From assembly GCF_013402815.2 (NCBI RefSeq), contig NZ_CP058601.1, positions 1,984,001 through 2,048,000 on the forward strand: DNA of 64,000 bases, in the 5' to 3' direction. The notes below the pieces were generated by a model, which was not told where the DNA came from, did no database searches, and was given only the letters and a program-made list of their open reading frames with translations. The DNA comes from Natrinema halophilum. Its GTDB lineage: Archaea; Halobacteriota; Halobacteria; Halobacteriales; Natrialbaceae. The position numbers were made by a program, and so were the translations under genes. The first letter of the stretch is position 1. Every line of letters starts with the position of its first letter. Positions 8,590-18,380 of the stretch are shown here, in pieces.

Positions 8590-9738
8590 ATGTCTGACGA
8601 CCTCAAGAAAGGGCTCGAGGGTGTGTTAGTTGCCGAATCGGAACTCAGTTCGATCGACGGCGACGCCGGCCGTCTGATTTACCGCGGCTACACGATCGAA
8701 GATCTCGCTCGCGGCGCAAGCTACGAAGAGGTCCTCTACCTGCTCTGGAACGGTCACCTCCCATCCGAAGACGAACTCGAGTCGTTTACTGCGGCGCTCA
8801 TGGACGAACGCGAGGTCGACGACGACGTCCTCGAGACGATGAAGAAACTCGCTGACGCCGGGGAGCAGCCGATGGCTGCCCTGCGGACAGCTGTGTCGAT
8901 GTTTTCCGCCTCGGAACCCGAAACCGACGCGGCGCCCGAAGACCTCGAGGCGACGCTTCGGAAAGGGCGTCGGATCACGGCCAAGATCCCGACTGCACTC
9001 GCGGCTTTCGAGCGCTATCGCCTCGGCGAGGAGCCGGTTGATCCCCACTCAGATCTCGGTCTCGCAGCGAATTTCCTCTACATGCTGTCCGGCGAGGAAC
9101 CCGACGAAATCGCGGCAGAAACGTTCGATCAGGCGCTGATCCTGCACGCCGACCACGGTCTGAACGCCTCTACGTTCACCGCGATGGTCATCGGTTCGAC
9201 GATGGCCGACATTTACAGCGCCGTCACCGGCGGTATCAGCGCCCTTTCGGGGCCGCTCCACGGCGGCGCGAACCAGGACGTGATGGAAGTCCTCATCGAA
9301 ATCGACGAAAGCGATCTCGACCACCGCGAGTGGGTCGAGCAAGCCACCGAGGAGGGGAGACGCATTCCGGGCTTCGGTCATCGCGTCTACAACGTCAAGG
9401 ACCCACGCGCGAAAATCCTTCAGGAACGAAGCGAGGAACTCGCCGAAACGGGTGAGAGCAAGTGGTACGACTACACCACGACCATCGAACAATACCTCTC
9501 GGAAGAGAAGGGACTCACCGAGAAGGGGATCGCGCCGAACGTCGACTTCTACTCCGGATCCGTCTACTACCAGCTCGGCATTCCGATCGACATGTACACC
9601 CCGATCTTCGCGATGAGCCGCGTCGGCGGCTGGATCGCTCACGTCCTCGAGTACCAGGAAGACAATCGCCTCATTCGCCCGCGCGCCCGATACACCGGTC
9701 CGCAGGACCAGAAGCTCGTCCCGCTCGAAGAGCGGTAG
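8590..9738 (+). CDS. citZ: Citrate synthase
   Basis: A 382-aa enzyme that condenses acetyl-CoA with oxaloacetate to citrate, the entry step of the TCA cycle. The ATG at 8590 gives MSDDLKKGLEGVLVAES, matching the short N-terminus of archaeal citrate synthases; the frame extends further upstream without a likely start. Catalytic residues are visible: H224 in SGPLHGGANQD, H264 in GFGHRVYNVKDPRAK and D319 in APNVDFYSG. HADHGLNAS (186-194) is the conserved helix before the active site. The length is typical of the archaeal/Gram-positive type. 2-methylcitrate synthase activity is a less likely alternative. Confidence 0.95.
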   Translation: MSDDLKKGLEGVLVAESELSSIDGDAGRLIYRGYTIEDLARGASYEEVLYLLWNGHLPSEDELESFTAALMDEREVDDDVLETMKKLADAGEQPMAALRTAVSMFSASEPETDAAPEDLEATLRKGRRITAKIPTALAAFERYRLGEEPVDPHSDLGLAANFLYMLSGEEPDEIAAETFDQALILHADHGLNASTFTAMVIGSTMADIYSAVTGGISALSGPLHGGANQDVMEVLIEIDESDLDHREWVEQATEEGRRIPGFGHRVYNVKDPRAKILQERSEELAETGESKWYDYTTTIEQYLSEEKGLTEKGIAPNVDFYSGSVYYQLGIPIDMYTPIFAMSRVGGWIAHVLEYQEDNRLIRPRARYTGPQDQKLVPLEER

Positions 9739-10264
9739 TCCGATACACCTCACCGACGGATATCGGGACCGTTCGTATCATACGAAGGTCTGTTCAGCAC
9801 TATTCTGCCTCCTGTCGATCCATACCCCGCTATCGAGCTACCAACGGACTGAGACTCGCTTGCTGATCGCTACGCAGACGAGTTCGATATCGGCACCGAC
9901 CAGAATCGATGCGAAATCGATGTGATCTTCTCGGAGATCTGTCTGTTCTGTTTTCCCATCGGACGATTGTTTCAATAGTTCAGTCTTTTGCAAACATATG
10001 CGGATGACATTCGTCATTCCTGCGTCTGACGTAGCAATATTCGGGCTGCAGTCTTGCGATTTCACTTTCGCCACGGGTGCATGAGATTTATATGCTATCG
10101 GCTCCCTTTTCCATTTGCACGTCACACGCCGTGCATTCCCTGTATTCCCTGTCGTGTTGCCCGGATTGGCAGCACACCCTGTTGGGGACGACGGTGTGGG
10201 CCAACCGATTGGCTCTCCCCGCCTCGACAGTAATTCTTACACTGCACGCCGAGTAGACGGGCGT
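9739..10264. other. 526-bp intergenic stretch upstream of ilvA
   Basis: An AT-rich stretch relative to its surroundings. A TATA-like gatttatatgc at 10085-10095 and taattctta at 10231-10239 are candidate promoter elements. The latter lies about 27-34 nt before the ilvA ATG. A minus-strand open frame (9838-10125) has no recognisable features and is not called. Confidence 0.45.
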
Positions 10265-11476
10265 ATGCTAGAACTCGCAGATGTTCTCGAGGCGCGCGAG
10301 AGAGTGCGGGAAACCTCCCGACGAACGCCGCTCGAGCGGTCGCATACGTACTCGGCGATGACCGGGGCCGATATTCGCCTGAAGTTGGAAAATTTCCAGC
10401 GGACGGGAGCGTTCAAGATTCGCGGTGCGACCAACCGGATTGCCACGCTCTCCGAGGATCAGAAAGAGGCCGGCGTCGTCACCGCAAGCGCGGGCAATCA
10501 CGCCCAAGGCGTCGCCCTCGCAGCGACGCGATCGGGCGTCGATTCGAAGATCGTCATGCCCGAACACGCGCCGATCTCGAAGGTCAAAGCCACCAAAAGT
10601 TACGGTGCAGAGGTCGTCCTCGCAGGTCGCGATTACGATGCGGCCGCCGAGCGCGCCCACGAGATCGAACGCGAGGAAGGCCGAACGTACGTCCACGCGT
10701 TCGACGACGAATACGTGATGGCCGGCCAGGGAACGATCGGGCTCGAGATCGTAGACGATTGCCCCGACGTCGAGACGGTCGTTGTCCCCATCGGCGGAGG
10801 CGGACTCATCAGCGGAATCGCGACCGCTATCAAGGAGCAAAAACCGGAGACGCGCGTAATCGGCGTTCAAGCCGCGGGCGCCTCGAGCGCTGCGGACTCT
10901 CTCGCCGCGGGCGAACGCGTTTCGATCGACGAAGTCGATACGATCGCGGACGGCATCGCGACCCGTAGTGTCGGCGAGCAGACTTTTCCGCACATTCAGA
11001 AGTACGTCGACGAGGTGGTTACCGTCTCGGATCCCGAAATCGCCGTCGCGTTGGTCTACCTGCTCGAGCGCTCCAAGACGCTCGTCGAGGGTGCGGGCGC
11101 GGTCCCCCTCGCCGCAGTCCTCTTCGAGAAATTCGATTACGACGAGGACGAAGTTATCGTCACCGCGCTTTGCGGAGGGAATATAGACCTCAACACCCTC
11201 ACCAACGTCATCATCCGCGGACTGGTCGAGACCGGCCGCTACCTGAAGATCAGGACCGTACTAAAGGATCGGCCGGGCGCACTCGAGGATTTGCTCGAAA
11301 TTTTCACCGCCCACCGGGCGAACATCTACGCGATCCACCACGACCGCACCTCGCGCGACGTCGAAATGAGCGACACCGAAGTCGAGATCGAACTCGAGAT
11401 GCGGGGTCCCGACCACGTCGACGCCTTCCTCGCCGACCTCCGAGAGGCAGGATACACGGTTGACATCCTCGCCTGA
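10265..11476 (+). CDS. ilvA: Threonine ammonia-lyase (threonine deaminase)
   Basis: A 403-aa PLP enzyme that converts threonine to 2-oxobutanoate and ammonia, the first step of isoleucine synthesis or threonine catabolism. The fold-type II catalytic domain carries the PLP lysine K51 in TGAFKIRGATNR and the phosphate-binding loop VVPIGGGGLISG. The C-terminal 75 residues form an ACT-like domain (LKIRTVLKDRPGALEDLLEI), giving possible amino-acid feedback control. The ATG at 10265 is supported by an upstream TATA-like element. RidA, which removes the reactive enamine/imine intermediates this enzyme releases, is encoded about 2.8 kb downstream. Confidence 0.94.
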   Translation: MLELADVLEARERVRETSRRTPLERSHTYSAMTGADIRLKLENFQRTGAFKIRGATNRIATLSEDQKEAGVVTASAGNHAQGVALAATRSGVDSKIVMPEHAPISKVKATKSYGAEVVLAGRDYDAAAERAHEIEREEGRTYVHAFDDEYVMAGQGTIGLEIVDDCPDVETVVVPIGGGGLISGIATAIKEQKPETRVIGVQAAGASSAADSLAAGERVSIDEVDTIADGIATRSVGEQTFPHIQKYVDEVVTVSDPEIAVALVYLLERSKTLVEGAGAVPLAAVLFEKFDYDEDEVIVTALCGGNIDLNTLTNVIIRGLVETGRYLKIRTVLKDRPGALEDLLEIFTAHRANIYAIHHDRTSRDVEMSDTEVEIELEMRGPDHVDAFLADLREAGYTVDILA

Positions 11477-11654
11477 CGATGGCAACGGCGTTCTCGCTGT
11501 GCGGTACCCTCGGTATCACAGTCGGCGACCGTTCTTTCCCGTTGGACGCGCTCCGTAGTTAACGCTCCAAGTGGTTCCCAGCGCTCGAGAATCGACGAGG
11601 CCCCATCAAACGTCGGGCGAATATATTCGACCGGGTACACGCCCGGAGAGTTCC

Positions 11655-13187
11655 ATGGTGGATCCAGTCCTCGCCAGTCGGCTCCAGTTTGCGCTGACGA
11701 CCATCGTTCACATCGTCTTCCCCGTGATGAGCATGGGGCTCGCCCCCTTCCTCGTCTATTTTACGTGGAAGTCGATCCGATCGTCCGACCCGCTCTGGGA
11801 ACGTCAGCGTCGGTTCTGGACCCGGATCTTCGCCGTCAGTTTCGTTGTCGGAACCGTGACCGGGCTCGTCCTCGAGTTCGAATTCGGGACGAACTTCGCA
11901 GCCTTCGCGACGTTCGCCGGTGAACTGTTCGGCGGACCACTGGCAATCGAGGGAATGATGGCGTTTTTCCTCGAGGCCACGTTCCTTGGGGTCTTCGTCT
12001 TCGGGCGCGAGAAGGTCGGCGACGCCCTCTACATGATATCGGCCGTCGCCGTCGGCCTGGGAACATGGCTCTCGGCGGTCTGGATCCTGATCGCTAACTC
12101 GTGGATGCAGACCCCGCGCGGGTACGAACTCGCCCGACAGAACGGCCAGTCGGTGGTAACGCTGGTCGATCCCGTCGCGGCCTATCTCAACCCGCGGTTT
12201 CCGTGGATGTTCGTCCACATGCAATCGGCGGCCGTCCTCTCGGTCGCGCTGTTCATGGCCGGAGTCGCGGCGTACTTCGTGTATCGCTCGAACGATGGTC
12301 GACGGGAGCATGCCGACGAGACGGACCCGGAAAGTGACTCGAGTGCTGCGAAAGGCGGTCCGTCCGGTCCCGAAACGACCGCCGGGACCGACGACGAGCG
12401 ATTCTGGCGCACGACGTTGAAGATCGCCCTAATCGTACTGCTCGTGACCGCACCGTTCCAGGTCGTCCACGGCGACTCCTACGCCCGTCACGTAGCAGAC
12501 ACGCAACCGCAGAAGTTCGCCGCGATGGAGGCACAGTACGAGACCGAAGCGCCGGCCGCGCTCCACCTCGTCGCGATTCCGACCGATCCGAGTGCCCTTA
12601 CCGATCCCCGCGCGGAAAACCTCTGGACGATCGACATCCCCGCGCTCGCATCGGTCCTGGCCAGCGGCGGCGATCCGTCGTACGCGGTACAGGGCCTCGA
12701 CGAGTTCGAGGGATCGCCGCCGGTCGCGATCGTGTTCTGGTCCTTTCGTGTCATGGTATTGCTCGGCTTCTGGTTCGCCGGCCTGGCGGTATGGGGTGCC
12801 TACCGATGGGGGAGCGGCGATCTGTTCTCGGATCGGAAACTTCACCTCGCGCTAATGGCCTCCGCCCCCCTCGGTTTCCTCGCCGTCGAGACCGGTTGGA
12901 TCGTCACCGAAGTCGGGCGCCAGCCGTGGGTCGTCCAGGGCCTCCTCAAGACCGAATCCGGCGTCTCGCCCGGTCTCACCGGAACGGAAGCGACGGTGAC
13001 GCTGGCCGGTTTCGCCCTCGTCTACACCGGATTGCTCCTTGGATACGGCTACGTCGTAACGCGGATCATCCGAGCGGGACCGCCCGCGATCGAATCCACC
13101 GACGGCGCTGCGTCGGACGGACAGCAGAATCGGGCCTCGAGACCGGAGGACGACGCAGCGACTGCGGAGGTGTCGGGTGATGACTGA
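11655..13187 (+). CDS. cydA: Cytochrome bd ubiquinol oxidase subunit I
   Basis: The 510-aa quinol-oxidising subunit of the bd-type terminal oxidase. H19 in TTIVHIVFPVMSMG is the position of the conserved N-terminal heme ligand. EFEFGTNFAAFATFAGELFG and GPLAIEGMMAFFLEATFLGV are hallmark helices. VHMQSAA carries the second heme His. An Asp/Ser-rich loop (residues about 215-250) replaces part of the Q-loop region. Nine or so TM segments are visible. The ATG at 11655 gives this canonical N-terminus. The stop overlaps cydB by 8 nt, so the two are translationally coupled. The bd oxidase allows respiration at low oxygen. Confidence 0.95.
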   Translation: MVDPVLASRLQFALTTIVHIVFPVMSMGLAPFLVYFTWKSIRSSDPLWERQRRFWTRIFAVSFVVGTVTGLVLEFEFGTNFAAFATFAGELFGGPLAIEGMMAFFLEATFLGVFVFGREKVGDALYMISAVAVGLGTWLSAVWILIANSWMQTPRGYELARQNGQSVVTLVDPVAAYLNPRFPWMFVHMQSAAVLSVALFMAGVAAYFVYRSNDGRREHADETDPESDSSAAKGGPSGPETTAGTDDERFWRTTLKIALIVLLVTAPFQVVHGDSYARHVADTQPQKFAAMEAQYETEAPAALHLVAIPTDPSALTDPRAENLWTIDIPALASVLASGGDPSYAVQGLDEFEGSPPVAIVFWSFRVMVLLGFWFAGLAVWGAYRWGSGDLFSDRKLHLALMASAPLGFLAVETGWIVTEVGRQPWVVQGLLKTESGVSPGLTGTEATVTLAGFALVYTGLLLGYGYVVTRIIRAGPPAIESTDGAASDGQQNRASRPEDDAATAEVSGDD

Positions 13188-14184
13188 TCTCGGTGTCTTC
13201 TCACCTGTCGCGTTCGCGCTCGCGTCGGCCATCGACCTGCCGACGATATGGGTCGTCATCGTCTTCGCATTCCTCGGCACGTTCCTCTTCCTCGACGGGT
13301 TCGATTTCGGGGCCGGCGCGCTGTTCGCGACGCGGACGGACGAGGCCGAGCGCGAGCGCATTCTCGCGGCGATCGGTCCGTTCTGGGACGGGAACGAGGT
13401 GTGGCTGGTCGTCTTTGGCGGGGGGCTGTTCGCCGCGTTCCCACCGATCTACGCGGCCCTGTTCAGCCGGCACTACCTGCTGTTATTCGGGGTTCTCGGG
13501 GCGCTTATCTGCCGCGGCCTCGCGCCGGAGTTCTACGAACAGCGCGACGACGAGCGATGGCAGCGCTGGTGGGGCCGAGCTTTCGTCGTCGGCAGCGTTG
13601 CTTCCCCCTTCCTGCTCGGCACATTCGTCGGCAACTGGCTGCTCGGAACGACCGTCACCGAGGCGCCGGCGACGCTCCTCGTCGGCCTCGCCATCGTCTC
13701 ACTCACCGTCGTCACCGGCGGTGCGTTCCTCGCACTAAAGACCGACGGGGACCTCGCGGCAGATGCCCGAACGTGGGGACGGCGCGCCCTCGTGGCCTAC
13801 CTCTCGGTGATCGCCGTGGTCCTCTTCGCGCTGGCCACCCGCTTTTCGGTTCGAGAAACACTGCTCGAGCCGGTCCCGCTGTCGCTCGTCGTCGTTTCGG
13901 CCGCGGTAGGCGGTGGTTACGTCCTCGCACTCCGTCGCAAACGCGATCTCGTCGCATTTATCGCCGCCGGCGGCCTGACCTACGTGCTAGTCGCGCTCGT
14001 CGCAACGCTCCTGTATCCGACGCTCGACCCTGCGACCGGGCTGACCGCCACGGAGGCCGCGATCTCGCCGCTCTCACTTCGTCTGTTGTCGCTATCTGCG
14101 GCCCTTCTCGTGCCGCTCGTCTGCGTCTACTTCGCGGTTCTCTACTCGACGTTCTCCGGCCCGGTCGAGACGGAGGGGTACTGA
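13180..14184 (+). CDS. cydB: Cytochrome bd ubiquinol oxidase subunit II
   Basis: A 334-aa integral membrane partner of CydA. LDGFDFGAGALFA (about residues 38-50) and GPFWDGNEVWLVVFGGGLFA (about 65-85) are the conserved CydB blocks, followed by AALFSRHYLLLFGVLGA. About eight TM segments are seen. ATG 13180 was chosen; a GTG one codon upstream is possible. It overlaps cydA by 8 nt. No cydX or cydDC gene is present in the window. Confidence 0.94.
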   Translation: MTDLGVFSPVAFALASAIDLPTIWVVIVFAFLGTFLFLDGFDFGAGALFATRTDEAERERILAAIGPFWDGNEVWLVVFGGGLFAAFPPIYAALFSRHYLLLFGVLGALICRGLAPEFYEQRDDERWQRWWGRAFVVGSVASPFLLGTFVGNWLLGTTVTEAPATLLVGLAIVSLTVVTGGAFLALKTDGDLAADARTWGRRALVAYLSVIAVVLFALATRFSVRETLLEPVPLSLVVVSAAVGGGYVLALRRKRDLVAFIAAGGLTYVLVALVATLLYPTLDPATGLTATEAAISPLSLRLLSLSAALLVPLVCVYFAVLYSTFSGPVETEGY

Positions 14185-14309
14185 CAGTCCCCGATCGAGA
14201 GCCCACAGATCTCCGCTCTCAGTCCGTCGTTCGGCGCTGTGCTGGTCGGTACCTCACCGGCGTTTGCGGATCTCGGGGCTTTAAGCACGGTCGGACATTC
14301 GCTCCGCGT

Positions 14310-14690
14310 GTGAAACGAATCATCGAAACCGACGATGCGCCCGCTGCGGTCGGTGCGTACAGCCAGGCGACGGAGAACGGTTCGTTGCTGTTCACCGCCG
14401 GTCAGATTCCGATGACGGCCGACGGCGAACTGCTCGACGACGAACCCATCGAGGCACAGACAGAACAGGCCCTCTACAATCTCGACGCCGTTCTCGACGA
14501 AGCGGACGCGACGTCAGCGGACATCCTCAAGGTGACCGTCTTTCTCGAGGACATCGGCGATTTCGACGCGATGAACGAAACCTACGCCGAGTATTTCGAC
14601 GCCGAACCGCCGGCTCGCAGCGCCGTCGAGGTCGCCGCACTTCCGAAAGGCGTCGCCGTCGAGATCGAAGCCATCGCGAGCCTCGAGTGA
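14310..14690 (+). CDS. ridA: RidA family reactive enamine/imine deaminase
   Basis: A 126-aa YjgF/YER057c/UK114 protein that hydrolyses 2-aminoacrylate and related imines released by PLP enzymes such as IlvA. The GTG at 14310 starts the standard opening KRIIETDDAPAAVGAYSQAT. Conserved RidA motifs follow: LFTAGQIPMTADGEL, KVTVFLEDIGDFDAMNE, and PPARSAVEVAALPKGVAVEI with the substrate-binding Arg and Glu. It functions as a cytosolic trimer. It is the first of two RidA paralogues here. The stop codon is the first base of a 9-bp tandem repeat. Confidence 0.93.
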   Translation: MKRIIETDDAPAAVGAYSQATENGSLLFTAGQIPMTADGELLDDEPIEAQTEQALYNLDAVLDEADATSADILKVTVFLEDIGDFDAMNETYAEYFDAEPPARSAVEVAALPKGVAVEIEAIASLE

Positions 14691-14723
14691 TCGCGGTGAT
14701 CGCGGTGATCGCGGTGATCGTCG
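14688..14723. repeat. 9-bp tandem repeat beginning at the ridA stop codon
   Basis: There are four consecutive copies of tgatcgcgg, the last with one change. The first three bases of the first copy are the TGA stop of ridA. Each copy carries another TGA in the same frame, so the gene is followed by a series of stops. Confidence 0.9.
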
Positions 14724-14724
14724 C

Positions 14725-14970
14725 GTGAGCGGCCATCCGGCCGAAAAGAGGGGGATCGATTCGCGCACCAGATCGGCGGTCCTGTGGGGAATCGTCGGCT
14801 TCCTCTCGTTTCTCGTCCTCCTCCAGGGGTATGCGCTCGTCGACGAGCCGATCGTCTCGATCGGATGGGGGCTGGTAATCGCATCGCTGGTCGGCTTCGG
14901 ATCGCTGGTCGGGTCGTACCTGCTCGAACCGCGAATCGCCGCGTGGTCGAACTGTCGGAACGGAAAGTGA
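14725..14970 (+). CDS. Small two-TM membrane protein
   Basis: An 81-aa protein starting at GTG 14725. Two hydrophobic helices are visible: AVLWGIVGFLSFLVLLQGYA and GWGLVIASLVGFGSLVGSYL, with charged ends. No motif suggests a function. It immediately follows the 9-bp repeats and precedes tRNA-Ser. Confidence 0.65.
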   Translation: MSGHPAEKRGIDSRTRSAVLWGIVGFLSFLVLLQGYALVDEPIVSIGWGLVIASLVGFGSLVGSYLLEPRIAAWSNCRNGK

Positions 14971-15017
14971 CCGAATCTCGTAACAGTTAAACGACGGACG
15001 GAGTAAGGATCACGTGG

Positions 15018-15099
15018 GCCAGGATGGCCGAACGGTAAGGCGCACGCCTGGAAAGCGTGTTCCCTTTCGGGATTCAGGGTTCAAATCCCTGTCCTGGCG
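15018..15099 (+). tRNA. tRNA-Ser (anticodon GGA)
   Basis: An 82-nt cloverleaf. Acceptor arms GCCAGGA and TCCTGGC pair fully. The D-arm stem is GCC/GGC. The anticodon stem CACGC/GCGTG closes the loop CTGGAAA (anticodon GGA). A long variable arm (CCC-TTTC-GGG) is the class II mark of serine. The T-arm is CAGGG-TTCAAAT-CCCTG with discriminator G, and CCA is not encoded. Its 3' end is the integration site of the element that follows: 15 bp from 15086 are repeated at 29285. Confidence 0.97.
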
Positions 15100-15100
15100 T
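15086..15100 (+). repeat. attL: 3' end of tRNA-Ser
   Basis: The 15-bp sequence tccctgtcctggcgt, spanning the T-arm and acceptor 3' strand of tRNA-Ser, is exactly repeated at 29285-29299. Together they bracket the integrase-bearing element. Confidence 0.82.
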
Positions 15101-15173
15101 CCAATTTTAGGTTTAGATCCAACACCGATAAAGGAGTTGGGCCCGACGCGGTCTTGCGGTTTTTCTCTTTGGG

Positions 15174-18100
15174 GTGGTCTGCGTGACGATTCCGCCGGCA
15201 CAGCAGTGCACGCTGCCAAGCTGTGAAGAGGAAGCCGTCGACCCAACTAACCCCGGCGCCCTCTGCCAGAATCATCTTGGCGGACTCGAGTCGGAGGAAC
15301 CTGTCACGAAACCCGACGAGTCGGACGGATCGGACCCCCTTTGCGACACCTCTCCAGTTGTAGATACATCACATGTACAACGAATAGAGACCATCCCGTC
15401 GCCACTCGACGAACTCGGTGAGGCGTTCATCCCGTTTGACCCCGGCGAGAAGGGTGCACGCCGATCGCGGACCTCAGAGCACCTGCTTGCGCCTGACGAC
15501 CCAGTTCTTGAGGCATACCTCGAGGCAGGCCACAACTACGGTGTCGTCACGCGCGGCGATCTGGCCGTCGTCGACGCGGACGAACCCGAGCGCCTTCGGG
15601 GGTTGCTCGACGCACTTCCGGCGACCGCGTGGCAGGTGTCCGGTTCGCGAACGAGCGAGCACTACTTCCTTCGCGTGCCCGGTCTCGATGCTGACCTCCC
15701 ACTCGTTGATCCCGATTCCGGCGCCGAACTCGGTCACATCAAGGGTGCCGAACAGTCCTATGTCGTTGGTCCAGGGTCCCGCCACCCGTCGGGCAACCGA
15801 TACGGCCCTCTCGAGGGTGACGCGATCGCGACCGTCGACGAAGACGAACTCCGCGAGTTGATCGACCCCTTCCGTCCGGGCGACGTCGACCGCGACCGGG
15901 TACCAACGGACCTGGAGAGAGCTCGGAACGCCAACGCTGGAGATTCTACCGGCCTCTCTGTTCATGACGTACTCTCTCGACGGCGCTACCCCGAAAGTGA
16001 GCGTCGCGACCACCCGTTCCACGGTTCCGACACGGGGGCGAACTTCATGGTGGACGATGGTGGTGACACCTGGCGCTGCTGGCGACACGGGTGTACCGGC
16101 AACGCGCTCCACCTCGTTGGCATTGAGCAGGGCGTTATCAGCTGTGGCGACTGGAAGCACACCGGGCTCAACACCGACACTTGGCGCGACGTCTTCACCG
16201 CCGCCCGTGACGCGGGATATGATCTACCGGAGCACGAGGGCGCCGGGGACGACGGTGTCGAACAGGTCGCCGCACTTCCCGATACTGAACTCCTGAAGGG
16301 TGCCGCATCGGGTTGGGACTGGCGTCATGCCGGCGCTCGGGAGGCCACTGAGGAGGACCTCCTCGAGCAGGCTCGGGGTCGAACGACGGAGAAGATCGCC
16401 GGCGCTATCGGAAGCGGTGACCGCGTCCTTGTCGAAGCACTCCCAACGCTCGGCAAGTCCTACGGCGCCGTGAAGGCCGCCGCCGAGACGGGAAACCCGG
16501 TGACGATACTCACCACTCGTGGGAACAAAGAGCAGTACGGACAGATCGAGGAGTGGTGTGAGAAGTTCGGTCTAACGCACAAACGGCTGCCGGCGTTCAC
16601 ACGCCACTGCGAGACCGCACGAGGAGACCACGGAGAGGATTGGAAGCAAACCGTTCTCGACTGGTACAATCGCGGTGCGACGCCGAAGCAGATCCACGCC
16701 CTCGCCGAGCAGGCTCACGGAAGCGAACTACCGTGCCAGCACGACGGTCAGTGTGAGCTCGCAAGCGCGTGGGACTTCGATCCCGACGAGCACCCGGACA
16801 CCGTCGGTGATGACGTCGAGAGCCGTCCGTGGGACGTCCTCATCGGGCACTACACACACGCCTACAAGTCGAAGGTGGTGCATGGGCGGACGGTACTGTT
16901 CGACGAGTTCGCTGAAGAGGCCTTTGAGCAGCGGCTCGACCACGGCATCGAGGGCGCGGTCTCGTACTTCCTCCAGCAGCACGAGCCGCTCCCCTTCGAC
17001 GACTACGCCGATCTCCTCGAGGGGCGCCACGACGATCAGCGCCGAGCGGACGCTCTCGCCTTCCTGGATGAGTACGGTATCGACTCCGATCCCACTGCTG
17101 TCCTCGGTGACCAAGCCGGTCACGCCGGGGCTCCGGCGGCGGTGTTCACCATCCTCGTCAGTGCGAAGGAGAACCTCGGTAACGGGTGGGAACGAGCAGA
17201 ACTCCCCGATGACCGTGTCGGGCTGTTCGATCGCGAAACCGGTGCCGTGTCAATTCTCTCGCCACCCGAGCTCACCTACACCAGTGCAGTCGTCGGTCTC
17301 GACGGCACCCCCACGCGGGAGCTGTGGGAACTCGTCCTCGGGGAACGCCTGAACCACACGCAGGTACTCACTGACGCCGAGCGACGGGAGTACCTTGCCG
17401 ATGGCCTCAACCTGAACCTCGTGCGGACGACCGAGGCGATCAAGCCCTACAACAACCCGGATCACGTCGCGGTCGACCGCGACCTCGCGCTCCTGGACGC
17501 GATCGCCGAGCAGCACGATACCAAGCCCGGCGTCATCACCTCAAGGAGGGCTCTCGATGTCTATTCAGATGCCGGTGCAATCGAGTACGACCCGGAGAGC
17601 GGCGACGTCGACGATGGTCCAGCCGACCGCGTCGCGTGGTTCGGTAACGTCATCGGGAGCAACCGGTTCAAGGAAACCCGCGTCGGCGCCGTCATCGGAT
17701 CGAATCATTACGGTGACCGGTACATCCAGAAGTGGGGTGCCTACGCCGGCGAAGCTGTCGAAAGAGGTGATGGAAGAGGCGCTGATCTATCGTATGGTCG
17801 ACTCGGTGACAAAGTCCTCGCTCACATGCGGGAGCACGATACACTCCAGGCGGCGATGCGCTTCGGTCGCGACGGCAACGGCGCCGTCGTCTACGTTCAC
17901 ACCGATACGCTGCCAGAGTGGGTGCCGATCGCCGGCGAGGGGCGCGTCCTCTCCACCTGGAGCGACGGCATGCGGCAGGTGATCGACGTCGCGAACGAGC
18001 TGGGGGAGTGGACGACCGCCGAGATCGCCACCCACCCGGACGTCGAGATCGGCGAGCGGCAGGTGCGTGACCACCTGACCACGCTTGCAGAAAAGCACGG

Positions 18101-18380
18101 CGTCCTCGAGCGGCGAACTGAAGGCTGCGGGTTCGTCTGGCGTGACAGCGGACTCCATCGGATCGGTGAGCACGGTGACGTCGAACTCGAGCCGGTCGAA
18201 CTCGAGACGTTGACTGGCGAGGAAAGTGCGGAACTGGCACGTAGTAGTATCTATACGTGGGAGTTCCGGACTTCGCGACCGTCTCGGTCAGTGACTGCCC
18301 GAGCCACTGGCACAGCAGTCGATCGGTCGGCTAAAGCATCAACAAACGGAGGAGACCCGCCGCCAGATGATGGTGAATGA
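15174..18380 (+). CDS. Bifunctional primase-polymerase/helicase (replication protein)
   Basis: This is the 1068-aa replication protein of the element. Residues 10-35 hold a Cys/His cluster (CTLPSCEEE, CQNH). Residues 80-235 form a prim-pol domain: GEAFIPFDPGEKG, HNYGVVTRGDLAVVDADEP (acidic catalytic pair) and GPGSRHPSGNRYGPL. Residues 280-330 form a CHC2-like zinc segment (WRCWRHGCTGNALHL). The helicase part has the P-loop EALPTLGKSYGAVK (421-434) and a Walker B-like VLFDEFAEEA near 570. The C-terminus adds a winged helix (ATHPDVEIGERQVRDHL). The start is GTG 15174, with GTG 15183 possible. It resembles replication proteins of haloarchaeal plasmids and proviruses, so the element probably replicates when excised. 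Confidence 0.85.
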   Translation: MVCVTIPPAQQCTLPSCEEEAVDPTNPGALCQNHLGGLESEEPVTKPDESDGSDPLCDTSPVVDTSHVQRIETIPSPLDELGEAFIPFDPGEKGARRSRTSEHLLAPDDPVLEAYLEAGHNYGVVTRGDLAVVDADEPERLRGLLDALPATAWQVSGSRTSEHYFLRVPGLDADLPLVDPDSGAELGHIKGAEQSYVVGPGSRHPSGNRYGPLEGDAIATVDEDELRELIDPFRPGDVDRDRVPTDLERARNANAGDSTGLSVHDVLSRRRYPESERRDHPFHGSDTGANFMVDDGGDTWRCWRHGCTGNALHLVGIEQGVISCGDWKHTGLNTDTWRDVFTAARDAGYDLPEHEGAGDDGVEQVAALPDTELLKGAASGWDWRHAGAREATEEDLLEQARGRTTEKIAGAIGSGDRVLVEALPTLGKSYGAVKAAAETGNPVTILTTRGNKEQYGQIEEWCEKFGLTHKRLPAFTRHCETARGDHGEDWKQTVLDWYNRGATPKQIHALAEQAHGSELPCQHDGQCELASAWDFDPDEHPDTVGDDVESRPWDVLIGHYTHAYKSKVVHGRTVLFDEFAEEAFEQRLDHGIEGAVSYFLQQHEPLPFDDYADLLEGRHDDQRRADALAFLDEYGIDSDPTAVLGDQAGHAGAPAAVFTILVSAKENLGNGWERAELPDDRVGLFDRETGAVSILSPPELTYTSAVVGLDGTPTRELWELVLGERLNHTQVLTDAERREYLADGLNLNLVRTTEAIKPYNNPDHVAVDRDLALLDAIAEQHDTKPGVITSRRALDVYSDAGAIEYDPESGDVDDGPADRVAWFGNVIGSNRFKETRVGAVIGSNHYGDRYIQKWGAYAGEAVERGDGRGADLSYGRLGDKVLAHMREHDTLQAAMRFGRDGNGAVVYVHTDTLPEWVPIAGEGRVLSTWSDGMRQVIDVANELGEWTTAEIATHPDVEIGERQVRDHLTTLAEKHGVLERRTEGCGFVWRDSGLHRIGEHGDVELEPVELETLTGEESAELARSSIYTWEFRTSRPSRSVTARATGTAVDRSAKASTNGGDPPPDDGE

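Noticed and set aside
9838-10125. Minus-strand 95-codon frame before ilvA
   Set aside because: No motif, weak promoter context and neutral rather than acidic composition. Considered non-coding.
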